64,000 nucleotides of DNA from Argyresthia goedartella (Eukaryota; Arthropoda; Insecta; Lepidoptera; Argyresthiidae): contig OX463832.1 of the NCBI GenBank assembly GCA_949825045.1, positions 23,988,552-24,052,551 of the forward strand. The letters run 5' to 3'. Positions 1-10,232 of the stretch are shown here, in pieces (position 1 is the first letter of the stretch; every line of letters begins with the position of its first letter). The notes under the pieces are model-generated. The model did not search any database and was not told where the DNA came from. It saw only the letters and a program-made list of their open reading frames with translations. The translations under genes were made by a program, and so were the position numbers.

Positions 1-974
1 CCAAAGTGTCAACTGTCAGTTGGAACCCGCAATTTTGGGCATTAATATTAAGGGATTAAATATGGCCAGAAATGCATCTTTAGCTTCAATTCTAGGCTAA
101 ACTAGACAACATAAAAATGCAGGATAAATATATGTTATAAAAGGTCTATTAAAGACAAGAATGGACTTTTAAAATTACCGGATATCTGTTATATTTAATA
201 CTTAAAAATATTTTTCGCAATGCATTATTATTCAACTAAATGAACAAGCGCTCGGAGACGAAATCAGCTTCCTATATGAAACTTACACGCAAAAATAGGT
301 AAAAAAATGGGAAAATTTTTGGTTATTTTATTTTATTTTTAATGTTATTATTACAGGAGTTTAGTAATATTTTCTATAATTTTCTCGGTCTCGGAGCTGG
401 GGCTGCCCCGCGGGGCTCTGCGCGGGAGCATGCGTCAGTCTGCTTCGACGCGATGCGACGGGTATTTGTTGTCTTTGTCTAATTCTCAATGCCATTGGCC
501 TATGTTCAGCCCTTAAGATAGTTTAAGCTCGTGGTCTATTCGACATGATTTACGTGAAATTGAAAGCAATTACAATGTATGCAGGTTCTGTGTTTCGAAA
601 TTTGCATAAAACCACCCCTCTTCTTTCCTCTTTCGTCTCCCCCCATAAGCAGCGATCTGGTTCTATCCATTCAGTGTTGTAGCAGGGACGCGCGGTGACC
701 TAGAAATCCAGATATTACCCGGCCGTCCGACGACCTAGATTTAAGAGGTCTGTACCTAACTTGAGATAGAACCGCCTGCAAACGGGGAATAAGTAGCGGC
801 AAAGTTGGCAGCCGTGAATGAAGAGAAATAAAAAATTGCGACGAAGGAGGTTTCAGTACTTCTTTTGTCTATGGCGCGTGAGGATAATAACGAAATGCGT
901 ACAGGATGTCAGAGAACGGTGTAGTAGATTTTATGGTGTTGTTAGGCACACCATCCTAGCAACTCCTTAAAATA
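1..974. other. No gene seen; AT-rich spacer with one GC-rich patch
   Basis: No reading frame of note and no recognisable repeat end. A short GC-rich, CpG-containing patch lies near 395-460. It is not followed by a convincing exon. Confidence 0.5.
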
Positions 975-1320
975 GTCACCGTAAGATTGTCAAAACCGTT
1001 AGTTTAAAAAATAACGCGTTCGTTTGTTAAGTGTCGACAAATTGTAAACCAGAACGGCAGGGTTTAGAATTTACGTTTTTTCTGTTCTTACATGTCAAAC
1101 TATCTGCTTGCCCTGGTATTTCCTTTACAATTCAAGTATAAACCAGTTGACAATTTAACGGTTTGATTACAAACTAATAATTAACACATCGTAAGCAGCA
1201 CGGTACGGTACAATTGAAAATTGAAAAATTGTACAGTTTACAATTTATCGATAGTTTGTAAACTCACGAGAAAGAAAACGTTAGATTAAAAACTAACGGT
1301 TTTGACAATCTTACGGTGAC
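975..1320. mobile_element. MITE family C, complete copy
   Basis: A 346-bp element whose two ends are perfect inverted repeats of 31 bp, beginning GTCACCGTAAGATTGTC and closing with the reverse complement. There is no coding capacity. The interior has TATCGATA-like and short palindromic stretches. Related copies sit at about 5030-5353 and 37612-38002. No target duplication is obvious. Confidence 0.8.
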
Positions 1321-1392
1321 ATGTACACCTTGTAAAAAGATGTTATCATATAAAAGTTAGGTAATTTAAAAAACAAAAAAAAACTTGTTTTT

Positions 1393-1782
1393 GTTACGTT
1401 GAAACAAATCTAACGAGTCCAAACTCGAGGGTTTTAATGGAAGCCGTTGAAGAGTTCCACTATCCACCTTCAGGTCCCATCATCAGCTCAGCTCGATACC
1501 CTCACTAATCTATCAACTACTCACCAAACCTAAAGAGCCCAAACTCGGTAGGGTTGCGTTATTTTATTACAGAGTTCCTGTGACCAGCATCCGGCTCCAT
1601 CATCAGATCAGCTCGACGGTATCATACTATTGCATTGTCACCGAACTTACATGATTATTCCAAATATCAGCTCAATCGGAAACCGGGAAGTGGGTCAAAT
1701 TTTACTTGCAAGATTTGTTTACATAGTTACTTATTTCTTTAGTTCCAGGTGAACCTAATACAATCGTGTTAAAAACTAAGCA
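1393..1782 (+). repeat. Interspersed repeat family F, copy 1
   Basis: This stretch is repeated with moderate divergence at 27731-28116. Shared landmarks are the GCCGTTGAAGAGTTCCAC segment, the CATCCGGCTCCATCATCAG segment and the closing CAGGTGAACCTAATA. It looks like a retroposon 3' part of a kind common in Lepidoptera. No reading frame is preserved. Confidence 0.6.
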
Positions 1783-1898
1783 AATTACAAAGAACTAATT
1801 TAATTAAAGTAACTTCAAATACAGAACATACCTACACAACAATTTTGTAATTATTTATTCCTGTTTATTAATTATTATAATGACCCAACTAATATTAT

Positions 1899-2115
1899 AA
1901 ATCTGGAAGTAGCGATGTTTGGATGTGTGTGTGTTTGTGCCTGAATCACGCTAAAACGGCTGAACGGATCTCAATGATATTTAGCACAGAGATAGTTTAT
2001 GAGCTAGATTAACATATATGATACTTTTTATCCGACTGCACCAGAAGGAGGGTAACGTTATCTCGGTAAATAGTAATTCCTGGGAACATGGAGATGATGT
2101 TGCGGGCTTCAGCTA
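1899..2115 (-). repeat. Interspersed repeat family G (retroposon 3' end), copy 1
   Basis: Reads on the minus strand from ACTAGCTGAAGCCCGCAAC towards TTTATAATATTAGT. It contains a conserved GAACGGATCT-type core and a C/A-rich stretch of AAACATCCAAAC type. Other copies are 2382-2582 and 38006-38232. Copies 1 and 2 lie in opposite orientation 270 bp apart, so they could pair as an inverted repeat. Confidence 0.6.
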
Positions 2116-2381
2116 GTATTATAATATTTTTATTAGTTAAGCACAAGCGATTTTTAAAAGAGATCTAAAAATCAATCTGTAGGAGTTTCTACGCTATACT
2201 TCTCCTTGAGTGGTCCAATGTAGAGAAGTGGCAGAAAATGACGATTGCTGAGTATATGTTAATATCTACAGTAATAAAGACATTTGGAATTTGAAACAGA
2301 AACCAGCGCTTCATTCTGTATTTCCGATATCTATCGCAGGCTTGTAAAAAAAAACACCAATCAGAAGCAACGCGATTTTTA

Positions 2382-2582
2382 CACTAGCTGATGCCCGAAA
2401 CTTCATCTGAGAGTTCCTAGGAATTATCATTAACCGAGATAACGTTACCCTCCTTCTAGTACAATCGGTCGGTCTATATGTTAATCTAGCTGATAAACTA
2501 TCGTTCAGCCGTTTAAGCGTGATTGAGGCACAAACACACAAACATCCAAACATCGCTACCTTCACATTTATAACATTAGTTG
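2382..2582 (+). repeat. Interspersed repeat family G, copy 2
   Basis: Plus-strand copy. It starts ACTAGCTGATGCCCG, has GTTCAGCCGTTTAAGCGTG in the middle and ends CACATTTATAACATTAGT. Inverted relative to copy 1. Confidence 0.65.
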
Positions 2583-2780
2583 GATGAGCTGCCTTTTCTA
2601 GAGATGGGATTTCTCGTTTTGAAAGATATTGCGATTGATGGAGATACCAAATAAATCTAGCAAAATAGGGCAGACGAGGTGCAGTAAAATTGATATCACA
2701 TTGTGACTATTTTGCAATAAAATATTAATCTATGAATGATAATTTCGATAAAATAATAGTAACATTACTGCGGCGGTCTA

Positions 2781-2877
2781 TAATGACTGCATTGCTGGCA
2801 ACACTGGTTGTTGGTGGCCGAGAGCGCAGCGTAGCGCACTCCAGGCCTACACAGCGCGGTCAGCATTGCAGTCATTG
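2781..2877. repeat. Short imperfect inverted repeat
   Basis: AATGACTGCATTGCTG near 2783-2798 is mirrored by CAGCATTGCAGTCATT near 2859-2874, with one mismatch and a GC-rich loop of about 60 bp. Function unknown. The surrounding 2583-3104 holds no gene. Confidence 0.55.
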
Positions 2878-3104
2878 CGGACCATGGCTTTAGTGCTTTG
2901 CTCAAACAATGAGAGTAATTTAAATTTAAATTTAACTATCATGAAAATTGATGGAACAATATGAAATATTCCAAAAAAAAACACCACGCTAGGTTGCTTA
3001 TTTTAGAACATTTTTAAATAAAACTCGACAATAATGGATTTTCAAAGGAAATTGAATCACCAGCAATTAATTTCCATAAAACTTTGCTGGCGCCTACTCA
3101 AGTT

Positions 3105-3295
3105 AACATAAACATAAACATTTACATGCAGGCACATACGTTGCTTCTGGCCCCACACTCGGATACCCTGTGTCGTGGGAACCAGAGACAGTGATGTCAC
3201 ACACATATAAACATGTAAGACTTGGGGTTTTTTATCTTTGCCCCCGGCCGGGGATCGAACTCGGGAACTTCTCGGGTAGGCAAAGCGACCACGGC
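3105..3295 (-). repeat. tRNA-derived SINE family 1, partial
   Basis: Minus-strand SINE. A B-box-like GGTTCGATCCCCGGC lies in the reverse complement near 3240-3262. The body is shared with 6570-6778 and 43030-43175 (CTTCTGGCCCCACAC and CACACACATATAAACAT). The tRNA head is truncated after the B box. Confidence 0.6.
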
Positions 3296-3845
3296 ATTTT
3301 TGAGTAAAAATAATTATTGATTCACATAGGACTATTAGTAATAGTATAAGACGATTGATCTAAAGAAGAGAAGATAAAAATATGAGATCAAAATGCACAA
3401 AAAAGATTTTTTGTATTTTTTATGTATGACTACAGAAGTAAGAAAAATTTACATTTCGTTTAAATTTTCGTATATTTATTGCACCTAAAACGACATAAGA
3501 TATAATAAACAGAAATGACATCTACAAAGGCATTCTTATCTCTAAATAGAGATCTCTTCCAGCAAACCCAAGGTTGATATGAAAAATATTATAATAAAAA
3601 TACACAAAACAAACAAACATGGCAGAGGCACAAATGTATAAAAATATACTACATGATATAAGTAAATAAGAATACGTACTCATAACCGGATAACTACTTC
3701 GGACCCGTGGTGGCCGAGTCCAGCTGGCACTTGACCGCTTTTCTTTAAACAAAACAAAACGACACGTAAACAAACCTTCGCAAACAAAATTTACATGCAG
3801 GTATATAGGGATCTGGCTCTACTCTGGGCCAGAAATCTGCTGAAA

Positions 3846-4102
3846 ATAATAATAATAACAATACCTTGGACACCATTTACACACATTGATCTAGCCCCAA
3901 ACTAGGATTCCCTGTATCTTGGGTTCTAGACAACGATACACATACTTATATAGATAAATATTATACTTAGATAGATAAACAACCATGACTAGGGTACAAA
4001 CATCCGTTCTCATCAAACAAACATTTGCCCCCACCGGGACTCGAACCCAGGACCCTTGGCTTCGTAGGCAGGGTCACTGCCGACTCGGCCATTCGGGTCG
4101 TC
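3846..4102 (-). repeat. tRNA-derived SINE family 2, complete copy with (TAA)n tail
   Basis: On the minus strand a tRNA-like head (GACGACCCGAATGGCCGAGT, B box GGTTCGAGTCC) is followed by a body with CAACCATGACTAGGGTACAA (as read on the plus strand) and GATCTAGCCCCAAACTAGG. It ends in an ATT/TAA tail at about 3846-3862. Other copies or pieces are at 21736-21812, 25845-25975, 37124-37364, 41492-41663 and 41806-42035. The head resembles a Leu/Ser-class tRNA but is not a functional tRNA gene. Confidence 0.75.
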
Positions 4103-4237
4103 TAGGCTCTAACTGGGCTCTTCACAGAAATGCTGTGAATCTCCAATAAATCACTCTGTTTACATTCGTTTCCTGTTGCCTGTGATTTAGGTGTTCCGTC
4201 CGTGTCAACGTATTGAAAAAGAAATATCTTAGGGCTA

Positions 4238-4457
4238 GTATTAATCGCACATCAAAAATGCTGATTTTCACAGCAAAAAAGGATCAGCAAAAACTCTTTT
4301 TATGTTTTAAGTATTTCTGTTGTTCTTACATGTTCAACCTAATACGAAGGATACCCTTCACCTAAGCTGCCGCAGTATTTTGCCCTCACATTTGCTGTGA
4401 AAATCAGTATATTTGCTGTGCAAATCAGTATTTTTGATGTGCAGTTTAATATTTCCC
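4238..4457 (+). mobile_element. MITE family A, copy 1
   Basis: Ends read ATCGCACATCAAAAATGCTG on the left and CAGTATTTTTGATGTGCAG on the right, so they form inverted repeats. The interior has TTGTTCTTACATGTTCAACC, then CACCTAAGCTGCCGCAGT. At least six more copies or pieces lie in the window: 18499-18727, 33279-33530, 35753-35931, 41661-41706, 46377-46611 and 47532-47757. Non-coding. Confidence 0.8.
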
Positions 4458-4473
4458 ATATCTTAATATATAC

Positions 4474-4900
4474 ATTCTTTTATCTACACACGTATCATAA
4501 ACCCTCTTTACTGCGTCCAAAAACCGCACGTTACGATCAGCATAATGTTAAACTACTTTGTAAAAACTCATTTATTATCTGAATATTGAACATTATGACC
4601 ATAATGTGTAAATTTTCTACATATTATTCAAATTTCGAACGCCGACTTCAACCTGCGTGCCGCCCCTAGTTTGTCTGTGAAGTTGGTACTACTGAACAAG
4701 CTAAACAACTGCAGAGCCACAATGCCGGTCAAACATGCGGTTCCTGAACACATCAAAGAGAGCTTATGATATGTGTGTAGATAAACTAGTGTATGTAACT
4801 GTACATAATTAGGCATTAAAACTCGAGAGTGGGTTTTTGAAACGAGCCGAAGGCGAGCCCTCCATTATGTATTAGTCACATAAACTACTAAAATAATGCA
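4474..4900 (+). mobile_element. MITE family B, copy 1
   Basis: Starts TTTATCTACACACGTATC and ends near CATAAACTACT. The interior has CCGCACGTTACGATCAGC, a small palindrome around the word ATTATGACCATAATG, and GTTTGTCTGTGAAGTTGG. Copies recur at 5863-6312, 7023-7405, 28105-28620 (minus), 32440-32755 (minus) and 62020-62550. Short reading frames inside differ from copy to copy and are not maintained. Confidence 0.7.
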
Positions 4901-5029
4901 TATTTTAAAAAATGCTGTTATAAATAACTACAGTATTAAAATATAACATGGTACCTGACGGGAGGGAGTCTTTAGGGAGCCTGTTAGTGAGGGATATTGC
5001 TTAAAAACCTCGATTTTTCAATTGAATCG

Positions 5030-5353
5030 ATATGTCACTTAGCTGGTCAACTATCGACAGATAGTAAACTCTAGCGTACTGCTTTCTATGTGACGCGTTA
5101 GTTCCGTTAAATAGTAAACTGGTTTACACTTGAATTGCAAATGAAATACCAGGGCGAACACTGCGGTAGCTTAGGTGAAGACTAGAGGTGACGAGCGCAG
5201 CGAATTCTCCGAATAGTCTTCGTGTTAGGTTGACATGTAAGAACAAAAGAAACGTAAATTCTAAATCCTTTCGGTCTGGTTTACTATCTGTCGATATTTG
5301 ATCAACTAACGCGTTATTTTATCAACTAGTGGTTTTGACTATATTACGGTGAC
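5030..5353. mobile_element. MITE family C, diverged copy
   Basis: The right end matches the family C terminus (ATTACGGTGAC at 5343-5353). The interior shares TATCGACAGATAGTAAAC and CTTACATGTCAACCTAA with 37612-38002. The left end is degraded, so its boundary is approximate. Confidence 0.5.
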
Positions 5354-5862
5354 AGATAGATAAACTCTTGAAACATTTGTGAATTCGATGCAGAAAAGGA
5401 TAGATTTCGCCATAATTTTTTCTATTTCGATTATATCCGATTGTTTTGGTAACATCCCTAGCGTTTAAAAAGTGGATTTTATGAAGTTTAAGGTTATCTT
5501 TCATGTCACTTCTAAGATTTTATGAACTATACATGTATGTTTCTGCTAGTCTCACGTTATCAATAGTTATATCATTGATCCATCTATCTTTGTTGTTTTT
5601 TTTTTTGTTTGAGCCAGCGTGATGGAATATGGCTCAATCTTACTCGTATCCAGGTAAAGCCCTGTGCCCCTCGATCGGGACATTAATGAGCTACATTTAT
5701 AATAAAGATAGTTAAATCTTACACCATCGTGCAGCTTTCAATGACTTTGGACTTTTTACCAGGTCATAAAGTTAAAAATTAATATACCTAGTCCTATAAA
5801 GTACATTGCATGTTAACCAGAGTTAAAGTTATTCAGAATATGTCCCTAATAACTTATTTCCA
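5354..5862. other. No gene seen
   Basis: AT-rich spacer without a credible reading frame. There is a poly-T run near 5595-5607. No recognised repeat boundary. Confidence 0.4.
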
Positions 5863-6312
5863 CTTTTATCTACACACGTATCATAAACCCTCTTTACTGT
5901 GTTCAAAAACCGCACGTTACGACCAGCATAATGATAAACTCATTTCTTATCTGAATATTGATAAATTATGACCATAATGTACAAAAATTTGTCATATTAT
6001 GACATTCAAATTTCGAACGCTGACGCCCGCCTGCGTGCCGCCCCTAGTTTGTCTGTGAAGTTGGTACTATTGAATAAGATAAACAACTACAAAGCAATGA
6101 TCAATGCCACAATGCCGGTCGAACATGCGGTTCCTGAACACATCAAAGAGAGCTTATGATATGTGTGTAGATAAACTAGTGTATGTAACTGTAAATAATT
6201 AGGCATTAAAATTCTCGAGTGATATTATCATGAAACTCGCCTTAGGCTCGTTTCATAAACCCACTCTCGAGTTTTAATGCCCTCCATTATGCAGCAGTCC
6301 AATAAACTACTA
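5863..6312 (+). mobile_element. MITE family B, copy 2
   Basis: Begins TTTTATCTACACACGTATC and ends AATAAACTACT. Near the right end is the sequence CGAGTTTTAATGCC, which marks that end in other copies. A 63-codon frame inside (5968-6159) reflects the repeat and is not conserved between copies. Confidence 0.7.
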
Positions 6313-6569
6313 TTCTGATAAATTCTTAATAAAAAGATATATAATTATCTTTCCGAGTGTTATTTCCGACGGGGTTACTCCAGTTGGTAGCTGGTGCACT
6401 GACCCACCCTATCGGAAGGATTAAGGGTAAGCATCGAAGCGATATAGACGTCTGCAGTACTCCGCCAGTGCCCGTTACGAGGGAAAAAAGATTTGGGAGT
6501 TCCCGATAAATGGTGTGGACGGTGTGTGAGTACAACATACTTTTCGTGTTTTTTTTTTTTTTTTTAAAC

Positions 6570-6778
6570 ATTTACATACAGGCACATACATTGCTTCTGG
6601 CCCCACACTAGGATACCCTGTGTCGTGGTAACCAGAAACACCGACGTCACACACATATAAACATCCAAGACCTGGGGATTGTTTTTTTTTTTTTTTTCAT
6701 TACCCCCAGCCGGGGATCGAACCCGGGACCTCTCGCATGGTAGGCAGAGCCACAACCGCTGCGCCACAGAGGCCGTCA
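6570..6778 (-). repeat. tRNA-derived SINE family 1, copy with intact head
   Basis: The reverse complement starts with a tRNA-like head carrying A box TGGCGCAGCGG and B box GGTTCGATCCC (plus-strand positions about 6712-6778). A T-run and the family body with CTTCTGGCCCCACAC follow. The best preserved member of the family in the window. Confidence 0.75.
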
Positions 6779-6921
6779 AAAATTTATAACAAAAGTTATA
6801 AGAGACAAAAATAGAAGCATTTTATTAAGTACTGCAACATTTTATATGACTTACAGGACACCCTGTAATAAACCTACACAACAAATTTATTGAGAACCTC
6901 ATCCTTAATGGCCTTTGGTAA

Positions 6922-7015
6922 AACAGGTCAGGTGCAAGTAGGATGTCGCACGAAGGGTTCCGTACCATTGTACACGGAGAAACGTAAAACGAAAGTCTTT
7001 TGTACGAGTAGCTTT
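6922..7015 (+). repeat. Fragment of interspersed repeat family D (5' part)
   Basis: Matches the first portion of the 46943-47338 repeat, with GCACGAAGGGTTCCGTACC. Truncated. Confidence 0.5.
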
Positions 7016-7022
7016 TTAATTA

Positions 7023-7405
7023 TTTTATCTACACACGTATCATAAACCCTCTTTAATGCGTCCAAAAACCGCACGTTACGACCAGCATAATGATACTTAC
7101 TTACTCACTTGGTAAAAACTCATGAATCACATTATGATCATAATGTATCAATATTTCGACATATTATTACATTCAAATTTCGAACGCCGACGCCCGCCCT
7201 CTAATTTGTCTGTGAAGTTGGTACTACTCAACAAGCTAAATAAGTGCAGAGCAATGATCATTGCCACCATGCCGGTCGAACTGCGGTTCCTGAACACATC
7301 AAAGAGAGCTTATGATATGTGTATAGATAAGCTAGTATATGTACCTGTATATAATTAGGCCTTAAAATTCCATCCCATCAATTATGTATCAGTCACATAA
7401 ACTAC
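7023..7405 (+). mobile_element. MITE family B, copy 3
   Basis: Starts TTTTATCTACACACGTATC and ends CACATAAACTACT. Slightly shorter through an internal deletion after GACGCCCGCC near 7190-7200. Confidence 0.7.
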
Positions 7406-7789
7406 TTTAATAATAAAATATTAAATACTAGTTATGTCTAGGACTACATTCAAGGCCGTACATCGAAATATTGAAAAAGAGTTTTGTGTTTGTAGTATGA
7501 AAGTATTAAACTATGTACTCAGGTCAAAGAAACTCTGCTCATTGTAACCGGAAGTGATTAGATATGGAGTAAATTATTGAAATAAAATCAAATATGATAA
7601 AAAACTTAATTTTAATTATTACAATATAATCACAAATAACTAAGCACAAACTCGATACCTCCAATTCAAGATCTTTTCCAATAAGATCGGGAGAGTCCAG
7701 TTTCACCGATAAACAAGCCAATTATTTTTTTATTGTATGGGTACTTCTTTTAATTCTTAAAAACCGGTATGTTTCATTATTCGTTGTTA
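7406..7789. other. No gene seen
   Basis: AT-rich spacer between a MITE and a family D fragment. Nothing recognisable. Confidence 0.4.
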
Positions 7790-7980
7790 CAGCGGCTATA
7801 GAAATACATCCTCTGTGAAAAATATTTGTTGCTGTTGCGGCAACAGAAATGCACATTCTGTGAAAGTTTCAGCTCCCTACCTATCTCGGTTGATCCGGTA
7901 GAGCCCGGTGACGGACGGACAGACGGACATGCGGCGAGCGGAGGCTTAGTGATCGGGTCCCGTTTGAACCCTAAAAAGGA
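7790..7980 (+). repeat. Fragment of interspersed repeat family D (3' part)
   Basis: Shares with 46943-47338 the segments GGCAACAGAAAT, GAGCCCGGTGAC, a GACGGACGGACAGACGG run, and GGAGGCTTAGTGATCGGGTC. Ends near AACCCTAAAAAG. Confidence 0.6.
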
Positions 7981-8105
7981 GTTTGGATATAGAGTTTGTT
8001 AGTGGTTGGCTAGCGAAAGCTGAACAGAGTGATTATAGCGGCAACTCTGCCAAAAATGCCATCATGGCGTGTATTGATAGTTGCGCCCAGAACGTCATTT
8101 GTATG

Positions 8106-8243
8106 TCATACATAAAAACCGGTCAAGTGCGAGTCTAACTCGCGCACGAAGGGTTCCGTACCACCGTACAATGGTAGAGATGGTGTGGAGTGAATAGTTT
8201 GGATTTTACACAGCAAAATTTGTTTTTTCAAAGTTATTGGTAC
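8106..8243 (+). repeat. Family D repeat, left part, interrupted by the errantivirus
   Basis: Begins ACCGGTCAAGTGCGAGTC and runs to TTATTGGTAC, where the provirus starts. The matching right part resumes at 16968 with GTACGGCTACTTTCACACTC. The uninterrupted copy at 46943-47338 reads TTATTGGTTCGGCTACTTTT across the same point, so it documents the pre-insertion site. Confidence 0.8.
8240..8243. repeat. Target-site duplication of the errantivirus (left)
   Basis: GTAC before the 5' LTR is repeated at 16968-16971 after the 3' LTR. Four base pairs is the usual size for gypsy-type insertions. Confidence 0.9.
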
Positions 8244-8429
8244 TGTTATAACCCTGTTTTCTTTGTAATAAAAGCTAAACAAGCAGATCACCTTGTAACG
8301 TGTATATTTCCATGATATTCTATTGCAGAGTCAGCCCTTTGGTTACCTGCCATTTACTTGAATAATATTTTTTTTAGTCAGTTAGAATTGTTCAATTGCG
8401 AGGAGCGGTCGCCTCCACTTTCAAGAAGT

Positions 8430-8437
8430 TATAAAAG
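8430..8437 (+). promoter_or_regulatory. TATA box of the 5' LTR
   Basis: TATAAAAG. Transcription would start roughly 25-30 nt downstream, near 8455-8465 (inferred, not visible as a strong initiator). The same box is at 16856-16863 in the 3' LTR. Confidence 0.6.
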
Positions 8438-8474
8438 TTGTGTCGTAGTGATCTTGTAAGATTTGTCAAAAGAC

Positions 8475-8480
8475 AATAAA
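8475..8480 (+). terminator. Polyadenylation signal AATAAA in the LTR
   Basis: AATAAA. In the 3' LTR the same hexamer is at 16901-16906 and would direct 3' end formation of proviral RNA. Confidence 0.55.
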
Positions 8481-8544
8481 ACTAGTTAGGCGAACATTGT
8501 AGTTTTTTTTTAAAAAGACAGACACCATAGGCCTCCTAACAAAT

Positions 8545-8562
8545 TGGTGTCAGAAGTGGGAT
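8545..8562 (+). promoter_or_regulatory. Primer-binding site, probably tRNA-Leu
   Basis: TGGTGTCAGAAGTGGGAT lies 3 nt after the LTR. It is complementary to a tRNA 3' end of the leucine class, including CCA. The tRNA assignment comes from recalled tRNA-Leu acceptor and T-arm sequence and is an inference. Confidence 0.7.
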
Positions 8563-8953
8563 TCCAAAGAGGTCATACAGACATCTAAGGAATCCGAATC
8601 CCTGGCCAGTGTTTGTCCTGATCGACGATAAGACTCGTGCCTAGTACGAGCCCGCATCAGCTACAACCTAACTGTCTTGATCCGACGGTCAGTCTCCGCC
8701 CTCTGAGCGTGAGCCCGCGATCCAGAACACTACCACTGCGGGTACTCCATTCAACGTGCCCGACGAACAGCTCTAGCTCATCATCACCATCGCCCAACAT
8801 CCTGGGTGCATTATCCTGCAGCCCGTTTCCAGCCAAAAATCTAACACGCCGCCTGTCGCCGCGTGGTCACCAAGCGCTGTCACTAGACACGCGTCACGCG
8901 CTGCCTGCCCACGTCACACAACCTGCCGCGTGATACCATCGCCAAGCCCGAGA

Positions 8954-8985
8954 ATGCAGCTTAAGACCAATATCGTCGTGTGTCT
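8954..8985 (+). CDS. env: env exon 1: split signal-peptide start in the leader (proposed)
   Basis: The ATG at 8954 is the first AUG of the long leader; none was seen between the LTR TATA region and this point. In unspliced RNA it opens an 11-codon frame closed by TGA at 8987-8989. A splice-donor-like GTGAGT occupies 8986-8991, so the stop lies inside the proposed intron. The 32-nt exon ends after ten codons plus two bases. Acceptor position 14570 supplies the third base and the env frame continues at 14571. The joined N-terminus has a basic residue near the start, a hydrophobic core and small residues at a likely signal-peptidase site. The splice is inferred, but frame, donor and acceptor all agree. 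Confidence 0.7.
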
Positions 8986-8991
8986 GTGAGT
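8986..8991 (+). promoter_or_regulatory. Splice donor for env mRNA (candidate)
   Basis: GTGAGT follows CT in the leader upstream of gag. Paired with the acceptor at 14568-14569 it would remove gag and pol and leave env. Known errantiviruses make env from a spliced RNA. Confidence 0.65.
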
Positions 8992-9164
8992 TACAAAACC
9001 CGTTTACTTTTGTGTTCTACCGTTTTCATGTGAAAGTGTTTTTAAGTCCTACTTTTAATTTTACCTGCTACATCTTATGTTTTACGGTGATTTATTTTTA
9101 CATTTATTTTATTGGTATTGTCAAACATTTTGTCTAAGACTACCTAAACATAGCACAATAATTA

Positions 9165-10232
9165 ATGTCTGACGTCAAATCCGAATCTGAAGATTCCAAA
9201 TTAAAATCGGAACTTCCAGAAGGTCACGAATCAATCAGTTCAGAATCAGACGCTTCTCATACTTCCTCTGACTCTCATTTTGGATCTAGTGTCGACTTAT
9301 CTGCTATTCTTCCTACCAACATGCCACCAAAAGTCGATAAAAATGCTGAAATCTCCCTGTCAGTATTGACTAAATTTATAAAACCATACAATGGTGATAA
9401 AGAATCCCTTCCAGCATTCCTAACTAACTGCGATAATGCTATTTCGTTGGCAAATGCGGACCAGATCAATGTCTTGTGTAAATATGTAATATCCCAACTG
9501 GAAGGCAAGGCGCAGGTTGCCTGCAGCCTCAAAAACTTCGATTCATGGGACGGAATAAAAAATTTCCTTCGAGCAACATTTGGAGAAAAGAAACATGCCA
9601 CACATTTACTTGTTGATCTTCAAAATTGTAAACAGTTGCCATCTGAAGATGTGACTCAATATTCGATAAGATTAGAATCGATCTTGACACGCATGCAATC
9701 TGATATTTATTATAATTGCAAACAGCCAAACGAACTCGTAGGGCGAATAGCTGCCATGGAGGACCTTGCCCTCAACACATTTTTGTTGGGCCTAAACTCC
9801 TCAATCTCCAACATAGTGCGTTGCCGTAACCCACCTAAATTAAATGACGCTATACAATGCGCAGTTGAAGAGGAAAAATTATATAACCTCACCAAATCGT
9901 CGTCTTCGTCGTTCTACCGAGCAAAACAATGCTCGTTGTGTCACAAGAAAGGGCACACTTCTTCTGAGTGCTTTAGGAACAAGCCTCAAAATCAAACTCA
10001 AACCCAACGATCATACGCCGTCAATTCAAGACCTGCTTTTGATTCTCTCCAAGGTCCTAAACAGTGTAGATACTGCAAAAAACAGGGTCACACCATTGAC
10101 GAGTGTTATAAATTAAAATATAAGAATTCCCAAACTTCCCAAGGTCAAGATCCCTCACAAGGTACTTCGGCACAGGCCCATGTGCATAATGTCTATGATG
10201 AACCTTCTGATGATGCTTTAAACCAAGAATGA
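9165..10232 (+). CDS. gag: Gag-like structural protein of errantivirus
   Basis: 355 aa. It would assemble the particle core in the cytoplasm and bind genomic RNA. The N-terminus is Ser/Asp/Glu-rich. A central capsid-like helical region (about residues 65-240) precedes two zinc knuckles of the CX2CX4HX4C form: C256-C259-H264-C269 and C301-C304-H309-C314. The start is the ATG at 9165. It lies behind two small upstream frames (8954 and 9077); the second ends just inside gag at 9170-9172. The stop TGA (10230-10232) overlaps an ATG of pol as ATGA and follows a TTTAAAC slippery site. Ser/Gln-rich C-terminal tail. Gypsy Gag proteins often lack knuckles, so the pair is a useful family marker. Confidence 0.92.
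   Translation: MSDVKSESEDSKLKSELPEGHESISSESDASHTSSDSHFGSSVDLSAILPTNMPPKVDKNAEISLSVLTKFIKPYNGDKESLPAFLTNCDNAISLANADQINVLCKYVISQLEGKAQVACSLKNFDSWDGIKNFLRATFGEKKHATHLLVDLQNCKQLPSEDVTQYSIRLESILTRMQSDIYYNCKQPNELVGRIAAMEDLALNTFLLGLNSSISNIVRCRNPPKLNDAIQCAVEEEKLYNLTKSSSSSFYRAKQCSLCHKKGHTSSECFRNKPQNQTQTQRSYAVNSRPAFDSLQGPKQCRYCKKQGHTIDECYKLKYKNSQTSQGQDPSQGTSAQAHVHNVYDEPSDDALNQE

Larger units (their letters stand above)
8244..8541 (+). repeat. 5' LTR of errantivirus
   Basis: Starts TGTTATAACC and ends CTCCTAACA, with TGTTA/TAACA short inverted ends. It carries TATAAAAG at 8430-8437 and AATAAA at 8475-8480. The 3' copy is at 16670-16967. Confidence 0.95.

Noticed and set aside
5968..6159. Short frames in the MITE B copies that share a closing PVEHAVPEHIKESL segment (also 28228-28458 and 62010-62459)
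   Set aside because: Similarity comes from the repeat DNA itself. Starts, lengths and frames differ between copies and no constraint is visible.
6712..6778. tRNA gene (also at 37300-37364, 41806-41875, 45757-45832)
   Set aside because: Box A and B are present, but each is the head of a SINE with a repeated body, with broken acceptor stem pairing as far as can be judged.
8637..8933. 98-codon frame in the errantivirus leader
   Set aside because: It starts with GTG, has no ATG, and has a low-complexity Ser/Pro composition from GC-rich leader sequence.
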